Assembly (NCBI RefSeq): GCF_030549615.1
Contig: NZ_CP130832.1
Location: 1,488,001 to 1,552,000 of the forward strand
Source: Stenotrophomonas sp. 610A2
Lineage (GTDB): Bacteria; Pseudomonadota; Gammaproteobacteria; Xanthomonadales; Xanthomonadaceae
Length of the DNA: 64,000 bases
Direction: 5' to 3'
This document shows, in pieces, positions 18,710 to 27,439 of this stretch (position 1 is the first letter of the stretch; every line of letters begins with the position of its first letter). The notes beneath the pieces are model-generated. The model did no database searches, was not told the DNA's origin, and worked only from the letters and a program-made list of their open reading frames with translations. Made by a program: the position numbers and the translations under genes.

Positions 18710-19159
18710 TTATGGCAGGCCAGGGGAAAGTGATTTGTGCAGGCAGACTGCGTTGGCAGGACAAAGGCCGCGGAACTCGCTGGTTGCGGCGATCACACTG
18801 GAGCAGTGCGCACGCGGCAACGGCGTGTAGCCGAGACGGTTGAAGAACGGCGCGGCGGTCTGGGTGAGCAGTGTCAACTCGGTACAGCCCTGTTGCAGGG
18901 CGTGTTGTTCCAATGCGAGCACCAGTTGCGTGCCCAGACCGTTGCCGCGTAGATCCGCGCGCAGACAGAGCGAACGCAGCAGGCCATGCGGGGGGAAAGC
19001 CTGCAGGCCTATCACGCCCAAAAGCGAGGCGTCGGCCTCGGCGAGCAGGAACTGGATGCGCGCTTCATCGAGATCGGCAGTCGGCAGCGCAGCGGCGTCC
19101 AGCATCTGCCGCACGGCAGGCAGGTCGCAGGGGTGGGCTTGGCGAATGCGTGCATGCAT
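18710..19159 (-). CDS. arsN2: GNAT acetyltransferase, ArsN2-like
   Basis: 149 residues with an acetyl-CoA-binding GNAT core: RSLCLRADLRGNGLGTQLVLALEQHA (the R-x-x-G-x-G/A loop), then FFNRLGYTPLPRA. ArsN-type acetyltransferases are typical passengers of ars operons, where some acetylate and detoxify organoarsenicals such as arsinothricin. This protein fits the ArsN2 group by size and position. It lies between arsR and arsC with gaps of 1 and 2 bases. The substrate is inferred from context only. Confidence 0.85.
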   Translation of the reverse strand: MHARIRQAHPCDLPAVRQMLDAAALPTADLDEARIQFLLAEADASLLGVIGLQAFPPHGLLRSLCLRADLRGNGLGTQLVLALEQHALQQGCTELTLLTQTAAPFFNRLGYTPLPRAHCSSVIAATSEFRGLCPANAVCLHKSLSPGLP

Positions 19160-19160
19160 G

Positions 19161-19490
19161 TCAGCAGCAGCCGTTGTCCGCGGGGGTGTTGCAGCTCGGG
19201 TCGGGTGATCCGGCGCAGCAGTTCTCCGTGAGATAGGCCAGCAACGCGTTCATGGTCGGGTAGTTGGCGCGATAGCAGACGTTGCGGCCGAGGTTCTCGT
19301 TCTGCACCAGTCCAGCTTGCACGAGTTCCTTGAGATGGAAGGACAGCGTGGCATTGGGGATGGACAGGGCCAAGGCAATGTCACCGGCCATGCGCCCTTG
19401 GGGACCGGCTTCAACCAGCAGTCGAAAGGCGGCCAGTCGGGTCGCGTGGCCGAGAGCGGTAAGTGCAGCTATTGCCTGATTCATTTCCAT
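19161..19490 (-). CDS. arsR: ArsR family arsenic-responsive repressor
   Basis: 109 residues with a winged HTH (IALALSIPNATLSFHLKELV as the recognition region). The C-terminus is Cys-rich: ENCCAGSPDPSCN and then DNGCC. A vicinal Cys pair plus a third Cys after the last helix is the As(III) site of the Acidithiobacillus-type ArsR proteins rather than the N-terminal CVCDLC site of the R773 type. It heads the leftward ars operon and probably also controls arsH across the 17-base divergent gap. Confidence 0.92.
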   Translation of the reverse strand: MEMNQAIAALTALGHATRLAAFRLLVEAGPQGRMAGDIALALSIPNATLSFHLKELVQAGLVQNENLGRNVCYRANYPTMNALLAYLTENCCAGSPDPSCNTPADNGCC

Positions 19491-19515
19491 ATTTCTAGAA
19501 TAGTCGAATGAATAT
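19489..19515. promoter_or_regulatory. Candidate ArsR operator between arsR and arsH
   Basis: The AT-rich stretch reads ATATTTCTAGAA...GAATGAATAT, an imperfect dyad centred on the only 17 bases between the two start codons. Both start codons lie inside it, so a bound repressor would cover both genes. Inferred from position and symmetry. Confidence 0.45.
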
Positions 19516-20254
19516 GCCCAATCAAGCTACCCCTGACCTGCTGCCCAACATCGATCCCGGCCTGCTGCCCGACCTGCGTGCCGACCTGCTCGGGTCCGAA
19601 CCGGGCTTGCATCGGCCGCGCATCCTGTTGCTTTACGGCTCGCTGCGCCCGCAGTCTTTCAGCCGCAAACTGGCCTTGGAGGCCGAGCGCGTGCTGCAGC
19701 AACTTGGTGCAGAGACACGCTTGTTCGATCCCCACGATCTTCCGCTGCTCGACAGCTGTGGCAAGGAGCATCCGAAGGTGCAGGAGCTGCGCGCGTTGTC
19801 ACTGTGGTCTGAAGGCCAGGTCTGGGTATCGCCAGAGCGCCATGGCACGTTGACCGGTGTGTTCAAGAACCAGATCGACTGGTTGCCGCTTGAGGACGGC
19901 AGCGTGCGCCCGACGCAGGGGAGAACCCTTGCAGTGATGCAGGTCTGCGGTGGCTCGCAATCGTTCAATGTCGTCAATACATTGCGCGTGCTCGGCCGAT
20001 GGATGCGCATGGTCACGATTCCCAATCAGTCCTCGGTACCCAAAGCCTGGCAGGAGTTCGATGAGCATGGACGCATGCGAGCTTCGCCGTACTACGACCG
20101 TGTGGTCGATGTGATGGAAGAGCTGATGAAGTTCACCTTGTTGGTGCGCGGACGCAGTGAGTATCTGGTCGACCGCTACAGCGAGCGCAAGGGGGCTGTC
20201 GAAGCCGCGCAACTGGCGCGCGCTGCGGCTGTGGTTGAAGCCGATGCACCTTGA
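19508..20254 (+). CDS. arsH: ArsH NADPH-dependent FMN reductase / organoarsenical oxidase
   Basis: 248 residues. The flavodoxin-like core has the FMN phosphate loop [17 protein letters not shown] (about residues 39-55). [20 protein letters not shown] and [19 protein letters not shown] are ArsH signatures. ArsH oxidises trivalent organoarsenicals to less toxic pentavalent forms with NADPH and FMN. Divergent from the arsR operon. No obvious Shine-Dalgarno sequence precedes the ATG. Confidence 0.95.
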   Translation: MNMPNQATPDLLPNIDPGLLPDLRADLLGSEPGLHRPRILLLYGSLRPQSFSRKLALEAERVLQQLGAETRLFDPHDLPLLDSCGKEHPKVQELRALSLWSEGQVWVSPERHGTLTGVFKNQIDWLPLEDGSVRPTQGRTLAVMQVCGGSQSFNVVNTLRVLGRWMRMVTIPNQSSVPKAWQEFDEHGRMRASPYYDRVVDVMEELMKFTLLVRGRSEYLVDRYSERKGAVEAAQLARAAAVVEADAP

Positions 20255-20537
20255 GCTGTCGTCGCTCTCAACTGCCCCCTTGGCAACGCAGGCGCTGTTG
20301 CCGTCGGGGTGGCGCCACCTTTCGCCGGTCGAACCGGGCAGTTTTGCGATCGAGGCCATCATGGTGCCGCGTTGTTGCATCCCTGGCTTGGGTGTGTGCG
20401 TCCGGACGGTTGTTTGCATTTTGCGCGGAAGAACTGGCTGAAACCCCGCCACTCGCTGCGTCGCGATAGCCGCCCGGTATCGCAGCGGCATGCAATCGGT
20501 ATTGGTGCGGATGCGTTCCGGAACCGATGCTGCGTGG

Positions 20538-21431
20538 ATGAATCCAAACACCATTTCGTTCGAAGGACAGGTAGGCCTGATCACCGGAGCTGCCGGTGGT
20601 CTTGGCCTGGCCTACGCGCGCTTGTTGGCCAGCATGGGCGCGCGCGTGGTGCTGAATGACGTAGGCGCAGCGACCGATGGCAACGGCCAGGATCCGGTGG
20701 CGGTGGCTGCAGCCGTCGAGTGGCTGACTGCGAAGGGACTGCAGGCGCAGGGCGACCATCAGCCGATCGATACGCGCGATGCCTGCCATGCATTGGTGGA
20801 GCGCATCGTGGGCGAGCATGGGCGTCTGGATTTCCTGATCCACAATGCCGGCTGGGTCGAGTATCAGTTGATCGAAGCATTGGACGAGCAGCACTTGGAT
20901 CACATGCTGGCCATCGCCGCCAAAGCGCCGCTGTGGCTGGCGCAGGCAGCGTGGCCAGTGATGCGTGCTGCAGGTGGTGGCCGCATCGTGGTGACCACGT
21001 CTGATCGCGCGCTCTACCCGCAGTACGTGCAGCAAGGCCTTTCCAGCTATGCAATGGGCAAGAGTGCAGCGGTTGGTCTGGTCAACGTACTCGCGGCGGA
21101 AGGCGCGGCGCACAACATCGTGGTGAACGCGGTGTCGCCGGTCGCCAAGACGCGGATGTGGGGCATCACCGGCGAGCCCGATGAGCTGCATCCGGAGGCG
21201 GTTGCCGCGGGCGTGGCGTATCTTGCCTCACGTCAGTGCAGTGAAGGCGGCTGGATACTGCGTGCGAGCAATGGCCAGTTCCGCGCGACGCGCCTGCAGG
21301 AGACCGGGAGCGTCAGTTACCCGCGTGATCTGTGTGCGGTGCAGGCGGATAGCCCGCAGGCCGTGCATGACGCATGGTCGCGTATAGCCTTGCCAAGCAT
21401 CAGCGAGCCCGGCTCGCGGGCGGCCTGTTAG
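20538..21431 (+). CDS. Short-chain dehydrogenase/reductase
   Basis: 297 residues from the ATG at 20538, set by the SDR N-terminus. LITGAAGGLGLAYARLLAS is the T-G-x3-G-x-G cofactor motif. NAGWVEYQLIE (NAG) and SSYAMGKSAAVGLVN (Y-x3-K) complete the active site. The N-terminal region resembles the (3R)-hydroxyacyl-CoA dehydrogenase part of multifunctional enzyme 2, but the substrate is open. The LysR gene starts 30 bases downstream, so the two may be co-transcribed. The 283-base gap upstream shows no clear feature. Confidence 0.88.
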   Translation: MNPNTISFEGQVGLITGAAGGLGLAYARLLASMGARVVLNDVGAATDGNGQDPVAVAAAVEWLTAKGLQAQGDHQPIDTRDACHALVERIVGEHGRLDFLIHNAGWVEYQLIEALDEQHLDHMLAIAAKAPLWLAQAAWPVMRAAGGGRIVVTTSDRALYPQYVQQGLSSYAMGKSAAVGLVNVLAAEGAAHNIVVNAVSPVAKTRMWGITGEPDELHPEAVAAGVAYLASRQCSEGGWILRASNGQFRATRLQETGSVSYPRDLCAVQADSPQAVHDAWSRIALPSISEPGSRAAC

Positions 21432-21460
21432 GCTGCAGGCCCTTCGTTGCGGTTTCCCCG

Positions 21461-22345
21461 ATGATCGACCTTCGTCTGTTGCGGCAGTTTGTGGCCGTTG
21501 CCGAGGAACTGCATTTCCATCGAGCTGCGGCGCGCTTGCATATGTCGCAGCCGCCATTGACTGCGGCAATCCGCCGCTTGGAGGAATTGCTGGGCGCGGA
21601 GTTGATCGTGCGCGGCAATCGCACGCTCGGGCTGACGGCGGCTGGGCAGGTGCTGCTGGTTGAAGCGCGGCAGACTCTGCAGCAAGCCGAACATGCGTTC
21701 GCGCATACCCGCGACGTCGCTGCAGGGCGCAGCGGCACACTGCGCATGGCCTATGTCGGCAGCGCGATGTACGGCCGTCTGCCGGGTTTGATCCGCCGTT
21801 TCAGGCAATCGCATCCACAAGTCCGGCTGGAGTTGCGCGAGGCAACTTCGCGGCAACAGCAGCGCATGCTGCGTGCGGCGGAAATCGATCTCGGCATCCT
21901 GATTCCACCGATGCCCGAGGCAGGCGATCTGCAGTTGCGCGGCTTCGATCGCGATGGACTGGCAATCGTCTTGCCACACGAGCACCGGTTGTTGGCCTCC
22001 GCACGAACGATCGATGTCCCGGATCTGGCCGGCGAGGATTTCGTGATGTGGCCCGCGGACGAAGGCATCGGCTTCCATTCACATGTGATGACACTATGCC
22101 GTTCCTCGGGCTTTGCACCCAGCGTGGTGCAGGAAGCGCACGGCATGCATGCCGTTCTATCGCTGGTGGCAGTAGGTGCGGGTGTATCCATCGTACGGGC
22201 GAGCATGACTGGATTCCGCAGCGAAGAAATCCACTATCAAGCCATTGAAACCAGCGGGGCAGGCTTCGAGCTGCAGTTCTGCCTGCGGCCAGGACAGGAC
22301 AATCCAGCTCTGCAGCAATGGCTGGCGCTCTGCACCACCGAGTGA
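21461..22345 (+). CDS. LysR family transcriptional regulator
   Basis: 294 residues from the ATG at 21461. The HTH is at the N-terminus: LRLLRQFVAVAEELHFHRAA then RLHMSQPPLTAAIRRLEELL. The substrate-binding domain starts near residue 90 (GTLRMAYVGSAMYGRLPGLI). It is close to the CatR/BenM-like group by that pattern. It follows the SDR gene in the same direction. Effector unknown. Confidence 0.9.
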   Translation: MIDLRLLRQFVAVAEELHFHRAAARLHMSQPPLTAAIRRLEELLGAELIVRGNRTLGLTAAGQVLLVEARQTLQQAEHAFAHTRDVAAGRSGTLRMAYVGSAMYGRLPGLIRRFRQSHPQVRLELREATSRQQQRMLRAAEIDLGILIPPMPEAGDLQLRGFDRDGLAIVLPHEHRLLASARTIDVPDLAGEDFVMWPADEGIGFHSHVMTLCRSSGFAPSVVQEAHGMHAVLSLVAVGAGVSIVRASMTGFRSEEIHYQAIETSGAGFELQFCLRPGQDNPALQQWLALCTTE

Positions 22346-22371
22346 ACGAGCAGTGCAGTCACTGGCTCTCG

Positions 22372-22414
22372 GCCCCTCCCTTTCGCGCAGCGAAGGGGAG
22401 GGCTGGGGAGGGGT
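22372..22414. repeat. CCCTCCC/GGGAGGG extragenic palindrome
   Basis: GCCCCTCCCTTTCGC-GCAGCGAAGGGGAGGGC and then TGGGGAGGGG. This is the same family as at 40, 49170 and 55620. It lies in the 309-base gap between the LysR and DeoR-type genes, which holds nothing else recognisable. Confidence 0.65.
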
Positions 22415-22654
22415 AAAGCTCCCACCGCATCCGCCCCCGGCATAGCTGCGATATCCCAAGAAGCCAGCTGTATCTCCGCATCTCGAAAGCCGCACGGTCG
22501 TTCCGGGAGTTGCAGGGTCTCCATTCGTTCATGCATGAAGTTGCGCGATGTCGCATGTTGCTGCATGATTCGTGGCGGGTTACCCCCTGCGTCCCCAGTC
22601 CCAGGGCCGCAATGTCAGCGCCCCACCAAGCTCCCGTCCCTACCAAATACAGCC

Positions 22655-23443
22655 ATGACCGCCACCAATCCCGACGCGCTCCCACAGGAACGCCAGCAAC
22701 GCATCCTCGACCAGCTGCAAAAGCACGGCCGGGTCGTTGCCAACGATCTGGCAGCGGAATTCGCGGTTTCCGAGGACTCCATCCGCCGCGATCTGCGCGA
22801 GATGGCATCCAAAGGGCTGTGTCGGCGGGTCTACGGCGGCGCGCTGCTGCCCACGCCACAATTCGACGCCTTGCCCGAGCGGGTAGGGCGGCTGGATCCG
22901 GAGCGTAGCGCCTTGGCGGCCCATGCGGCCTCCTTGTTGCTGCCCGGGCAGGTGGTGCTGATGGACGCCGGCTCGACCAATGTCGAGATTGCCCGCGCGC
23001 TGCGTGGCACGGCGGTGACGGTGGTGACCAACTCGCCTGCGGTTGCCGATGCATTGGCCGGTGCGCAGGCGGCCGAGGTCGTGATGATCGGCGGCCGGAT
23101 TGACCCGCGCAGTGGTGGTGCCATCGGTTCCATCGCCTTGCAGCAGCTGAGCCAGCTGCAGGCAGATGTCTGCATTCCCGGCGTCTGTGCAGTCGATCCT
23201 GAAACCGGCATCTGGGGCATCAATGCCGAAGAGTGCGCGTTCAAGCAGGCAATGCTGCGCGCCTGCGACATGACGCTGATCGTCGCCAGCAGCGAAAAAA
23301 TCGGCGCGCGCGGCAGCTTCCGTATTGCCGGCATCGAGCAGGTGGATCAACTGCTGCTCAGTGACCGCGTTGCGCCGGAAATGCTGGAGCGGTTCGCGCC
23401 GATTGCACAGCGGCTGCAGAAAATTCCCGTGGCGAAAGCCTGA
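22655..23443 (+). CDS. DeoR/GlpR family transcriptional regulator
   Basis: 262 residues from the ATG at 22655. The N-terminal HTH is ERQQRILDQLQKHGRVVAND then LAAEFAVSEDSIRRDLREMA. The C-terminal DeoR sensor has LMDAGSTNVEIARALRG and VMIGGRIDPRSGGAIG, the sugar-phosphate binding fold. It directly precedes the MFS gene and is likely to control it in response to a sugar phosphate that cannot be named from sequence. Confidence 0.92.
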   Translation: MTATNPDALPQERQQRILDQLQKHGRVVANDLAAEFAVSEDSIRRDLREMASKGLCRRVYGGALLPTPQFDALPERVGRLDPERSALAAHAASLLLPGQVVLMDAGSTNVEIARALRGTAVTVVTNSPAVADALAGAQAAEVVMIGGRIDPRSGGAIGSIALQQLSQLQADVCIPGVCAVDPETGIWGINAEECAFKQAMLRACDMTLIVASSEKIGARGSFRIAGIEQVDQLLLSDRVAPEMLERFAPIAQRLQKIPVAKA

Positions 23444-23500
23444 TCCGGCGCCTTGAACCAGCGCCCACAGCAGCAGTAAATGAGCATCCAGGAAAAGCAC

Positions 23501-24640
23501 GTGAGCAATCCACTCCTTCTACAGCGCAGCCAGCAGATGGCCACGCGCGCAGCCTTCTTCGTTCCCGGTTTTGCGATTGCCTGCTGGGCGCCGCTGGTGC
23601 CGTTCGCCAAGGCCCGCGCTGGTCTTGATGACGCATTGCTGGGCGTGCTGCTGCTATGCCTGGGCTTGGGCTCGCTGCTGTCCATGCCGCTGGCCGGCAT
23701 GCTGGCCGCGCGTCATGGTTGCCGGACGGTGATGCTGGTAACCGTATTGATGATGGTATTGATGCTGCCCTTGTTGGCAGTTGCATCCACGCCGCTGACC
23801 ATCGGTGCCGTGCTGCTGGTGTTCGGTGCGGGCATCGGTGCCATGGACTGCGTGATGAACATGCAGGCAGTCGTGGTCGAACGCGAATCCGGCCGCGCGA
23901 TGATGTCTGGCTTCCATGCCTTCTACAGCATTGGTGCGCTGTCTGGCGCGGCCTTGGTTACATTGCTGCTGTCGATCGGTGGTGGCGCCTTGCTGTCCAC
24001 ATTGGTGGTGGCCGCAGGTGTTGTCGCGATCACGTCACTGTCATCGCGTTGGTGGCGAAGTGAGCGCGCAGAGCAGGGCGAAAGCAGCTTCGCGCTGCCG
24101 CGTGGCGTGGTGATCGTGATTGGTGCGGTGTGCTTCATCAGCTTCCTGGCCGAAGGTTCGATGCTGGATTGGAGCGCGGTGTTCCTGCATGACGTGCGCG
24201 GCGTTGAGCTGGCCCATGCCGGTTGGGGTTTCGTCGCCTTCAACATCGCCATGACTGCCACGCGCCTGTTCGGCGACCGGCTGGTGAACCAGCTCGGGTC
24301 GAGCAAGGCGGTGCTGCTGGGTGGCCTGCTCGCATGCGCTGGCTTCGCACTGGCCACCTTGGTGCCAAGCTTCGGTGTAGCGCTGCTGGGCTACGCGCTG
24401 GTTGGCATTGGTTGCGCCAATATCGTGCCGGTGATGTTCAGCCTTGCCGGGCGCCAGACCCGCATGCCGGAGAGCGTCGCCATTCCTGCGGTCACCACCA
24501 TGGGCTATGCCGGTGTGCTGCTGGGCCCGGCGGCAATCGGCTTCATTGCCCAGCAGTGGTCGCTGCCGGTTGCATTCCTGATGGCTGCGGCTGCGCTTGC
24601 GGTTGTCGCGGTAATTGGTTCGATGTTGCGGGTACGCTGA
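23501..24640 (+). CDS. MFS transporter, YbjJ-like
   Basis: 379 residues from a GTG at 23501, which has AGGAAA 6-7 bases upstream; an ATG at 23480 is possible but weaker. About twelve spans. ACWAPLVPFAKARAGLDDA followed by LLCLGLGSLLSMPLAGMLAA resembles the YbjJ / fucose-permease-like branch. Likely sugar or drug transport, substrate unknown. Forms a pair with the DeoR-type regulator 57 bases upstream. Confidence 0.88.
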   Translation: MSNPLLLQRSQQMATRAAFFVPGFAIACWAPLVPFAKARAGLDDALLGVLLLCLGLGSLLSMPLAGMLAARHGCRTVMLVTVLMMVLMLPLLAVASTPLTIGAVLLVFGAGIGAMDCVMNMQAVVVERESGRAMMSGFHAFYSIGALSGAALVTLLLSIGGGALLSTLVVAAGVVAITSLSSRWWRSERAEQGESSFALPRGVVIVIGAVCFISFLAEGSMLDWSAVFLHDVRGVELAHAGWGFVAFNIAMTATRLFGDRLVNQLGSSKAVLLGGLLACAGFALATLVPSFGVALLGYALVGIGCANIVPVMFSLAGRQTRMPESVAIPAVTTMGYAGVLLGPAAIGFIAQQWSLPVAFLMAAAALAVVAVIGSMLRVR

Positions 24641-24698
24641 AGAGGCAGCATTGGCGGACAGCAGGGAGCTATGTTGGAACTCGCAGCCGTAGCCGCCT

Positions 24699-27164
24699 TC
24701 AAGCAGCTGCCGGTGGCGGCTCGGTCGATGGATCCGGCGTTGCCGTCGGCAAGCTGCGCACATGTACATCCTGCTGCGGATAGGGGATTTCGATCCCGGC
24801 CTCCTGCAATGCTGCGTGGATGCGGGTGATGAGCTCACTGCGGATGTTGAGCCAGTTGTCGTAGTCGCGGGTCCAGGCGCGAACACTGAAATCAAGCGAA
24901 CTGGCACCGAAGCCAACGAACAGCGCGGCGATGGCCGGCTCGCTGGCGATACCGGCGGTTTGCCTGGCGCAATTGGAAAGCAGTGCCAGAACCTGCTGTG
25001 GGTCACTGCCATAGGCAACGCCGACATTCACTTCGATGCGCCGGTTGCGGTCGAGCAGGGTCCAGTTGACCAGCGGCTCGGAGAGCAGGGTGCCGTTGGG
25101 GACCACCACATCGGCGCCATCGAAGGTCTTGATGCGGGTGGAGCGCATGCCGATGTCGCGCACGCGGCCGTTGATGGTGCCGACCTCCACCACGTCGCCT
25201 GGTTGGATCGGCCGCTCGAACATGAGGATCAGGCCGGAAACGAAGTTGTTGACCACGTTCTGCAGGCCAAAACCAATTCCGACGCCGAGTGCGCCGAACA
25301 GCAGCGCCAGCTGGCTGCCTTTGAAGCCTGCGGCCGACAACGCGATGATCACGCCGAGCATCAGTACCGCATACGAGGCAAGCGAGGCGATGCTGTTGCC
25401 GATGCCGCGCGACATGTTGGCGCCATGCTGGAGCACATCCTGCAGCAGCAAGCGGGTTATCCGCGCGGCCCAGAAGGCAATGGTGATTGCCGCGATGAAG
25501 GCCAGCACGTGGCCGAGCGAAAGACTGAATTCACCAATGGAGAACTCATGCGAGAGCAGCCTGCTCAGCAAGGCATAGATCGGCCGCAGGATGCGGAAGC
25601 TGTCCATCGCATAGACCACCCAGCCGACGACCGCGGCGAATATGCCTAGCCGGCCGAGCAGCGCCAACAACGGCGGCGCATGATCACGGGTAAGCCGGTA
25701 GCGTGCCAGGCTGGGCCGGCTCAGCAGCAGGTGCAGCAGGCTCAACAGCACGGCGATGCCGACGTAGAGCAGCAGGCCAAAGTAGGCACTGTCGATGATC
25801 GCGCTGGTCAGCATCTCCACCAGCGTGAGGTTGCCGACAACGTTGGCTGCAAGTGACACGGCGAACAAGCCCTGTGCGGCCCATGCCGCCATGCGCAAGG
25901 CCTGCCCCGTGCGCCCGGTAGTACTGGCGTGGCCGCTGCGGTAAGCCTGCCATTGCACCAGTCCGGTCAGCAGCATGGCGACGACGGTCAGCGCCAGTGT
26001 GTAGTAGCGGAATGCGACGTTGCTGGACAGGAAGAAGATGCCCAGGCTGCCGAGCAGGTACAGCAACGAGGCGACCAACGGCCAGTAGCCCAGCAATCGG
26101 CGGCTGCCCGGCGGCAGCGGCCGCAGCACCGCAACCAGCGCGAACAGCATGCCTATCTGCAAGGTCAGCAAGGGGGCGTCAGGCTCGATCGCCAGCATCA
26201 CCATGGTAGACAGCAGCAGCCAGGTCGATACCGGCCGGGCCAGCACGCGTTGTGTGGCAGCTTCGATATTGCCGTTGGCGGGCGCCCGCCGGCGGTAATG
26301 CCAGCCCCATAGCAATAGCGGGATCAGCAATATCTGGATCCCGTGGAACAGGAACTGTGTGCGCCGGTGCTCGCTCACGTAGGCGCGGCTGAACTCCAGT
26401 TCGATCTGCAGTCCGGAGGTAAGGGCATCACTGGCTGCTGCGGGCTGATCGGCAGAACCCGCATCAGCCTGCCATAGCGGTGGCGAGTCTATCTGCAGCA
26501 ATTGGCGATCGAGGTAGGCAATGGCATCGGTGACGGCGGCGTGGCCGGATTGCAGCCGGGTCTCCAGGGCATTGGCGCGGGCGCTCAGTTCCATTTGCCG
26601 GGAAAGCGGTACTGCAAGCGCCTGCTCGGCTCGGGTGAGCAGCGTGATCAGGGCATCGATGCGGCTCAGCAGCACCGGCGGGATATCGCTTGGATGTTCA
26701 CGGGTGAGCTGCCAACTGGCGCGGCGACGTGCCAGCTCTGCGGCGTCCGCGGCATACGGTTCGGTTGCGGTCTGCAGGGCGTCACGCCAGCGCGCAAAGC
26801 GCTTGGCGTCGAACTGCCAGTGCCGGTCAAGGCTCTCCAGGCGAATGATCGGGACTCTGCGCAGTTGCGTGGGCGACAGGGCTTGCCTGCGTTGGTCCAC
26901 CGAACGGGTGATCGCTTCCAGCCCTGGGCCCAGCGCGGTGGTGGGATCGGGCTGGCCGGCGCGCTCGATCGCGGAGATGGCGAGACGCTCGTCGGTATCG
27001 GCGCGGATCACGATCAGCGCGCTGTCGATCGGTTCCGGGATGTTTGGATTGGGCTGCGCAGCGGTGGGCGTTGTGGCTGCGGCGGGCGGCGAGCCTGCCT
27101 GTGCGTGGGCGACATGGCAGCAGATCGCGGCGAAACAGAGCACAGCTGCGCGTAGCCAATGCAT
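24699..27164 (-). CDS. DUF3772-containing MscS family mechanosensitive channel
   Basis: 821 residues from the ATG at 27164, which begins a signal peptide (HWLRAAVLCFAAICCHVAHA); an ATG 150 bases upstream gives an Arg/Thr-rich leader and is unlikely. A periplasmic DUF3772 region is followed by about eleven membrane spans. The C-terminal MscS domain has GVGIGFGLQNVVNNFVSGL, the pore-lining helix end, and RPIQPGDVVEVGTINGRVRD. It should relieve hypo-osmotic stress from the inner membrane. Large MscK/MscM-like architecture. Convergent with the MFS gene. Confidence 0.92.
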   Translation of the reverse strand: MHWLRAAVLCFAAICCHVAHAQAGSPPAAATTPTAAQPNPNIPEPIDSALIVIRADTDERLAISAIERAGQPDPTTALGPGLEAITRSVDQRRQALSPTQLRRVPIIRLESLDRHWQFDAKRFARWRDALQTATEPYAADAAELARRRASWQLTREHPSDIPPVLLSRIDALITLLTRAEQALAVPLSRQMELSARANALETRLQSGHAAVTDAIAYLDRQLLQIDSPPLWQADAGSADQPAAASDALTSGLQIELEFSRAYVSEHRRTQFLFHGIQILLIPLLLWGWHYRRRAPANGNIEAATQRVLARPVSTWLLLSTMVMLAIEPDAPLLTLQIGMLFALVAVLRPLPPGSRRLLGYWPLVASLLYLLGSLGIFFLSSNVAFRYYTLALTVVAMLLTGLVQWQAYRSGHASTTGRTGQALRMAAWAAQGLFAVSLAANVVGNLTLVEMLTSAIIDSAYFGLLLYVGIAVLLSLLHLLLSRPSLARYRLTRDHAPPLLALLGRLGIFAAVVGWVVYAMDSFRILRPIYALLSRLLSHEFSIGEFSLSLGHVLAFIAAITIAFWAARITRLLLQDVLQHGANMSRGIGNSIASLASYAVLMLGVIIALSAAGFKGSQLALLFGALGVGIGFGLQNVVNNFVSGLILMFERPIQPGDVVEVGTINGRVRDIGMRSTRIKTFDGADVVVPNGTLLSEPLVNWTLLDRNRRIEVNVGVAYGSDPQQVLALLSNCARQTAGIASEPAIAALFVGFGASSLDFSVRAWTRDYDNWLNIRSELITRIHAALQEAGIEIPYPQQDVHVRSLPTATPDPSTEPPPAAA

Positions 27165-27439
27165 GGGCGATTCCCGAGGGGTGGACGCTCTTGTCCGCGT
27201 CGCGGCAGTGTCGCACAGGGTTGGTTTGTGCGGAGTGCCAGACGCCCACGGGCGGCGCGCTGGCTGGATTGACCTTTGCGCTGCCGCCGTTGCAGCGCAG
27301 GCCTCCGTCGGCATTGCCGGTGCGGGGGGGCGCGGCGGGCGTGACCTTCGGCGGGTCCCGCGATACGGGCTGATCCTTTACCCTCCAAGGTTGCGCCGCG
27401 CCACCTGTGCGGCCTTTCCCTGTTTGGCCGGAGATGTCC

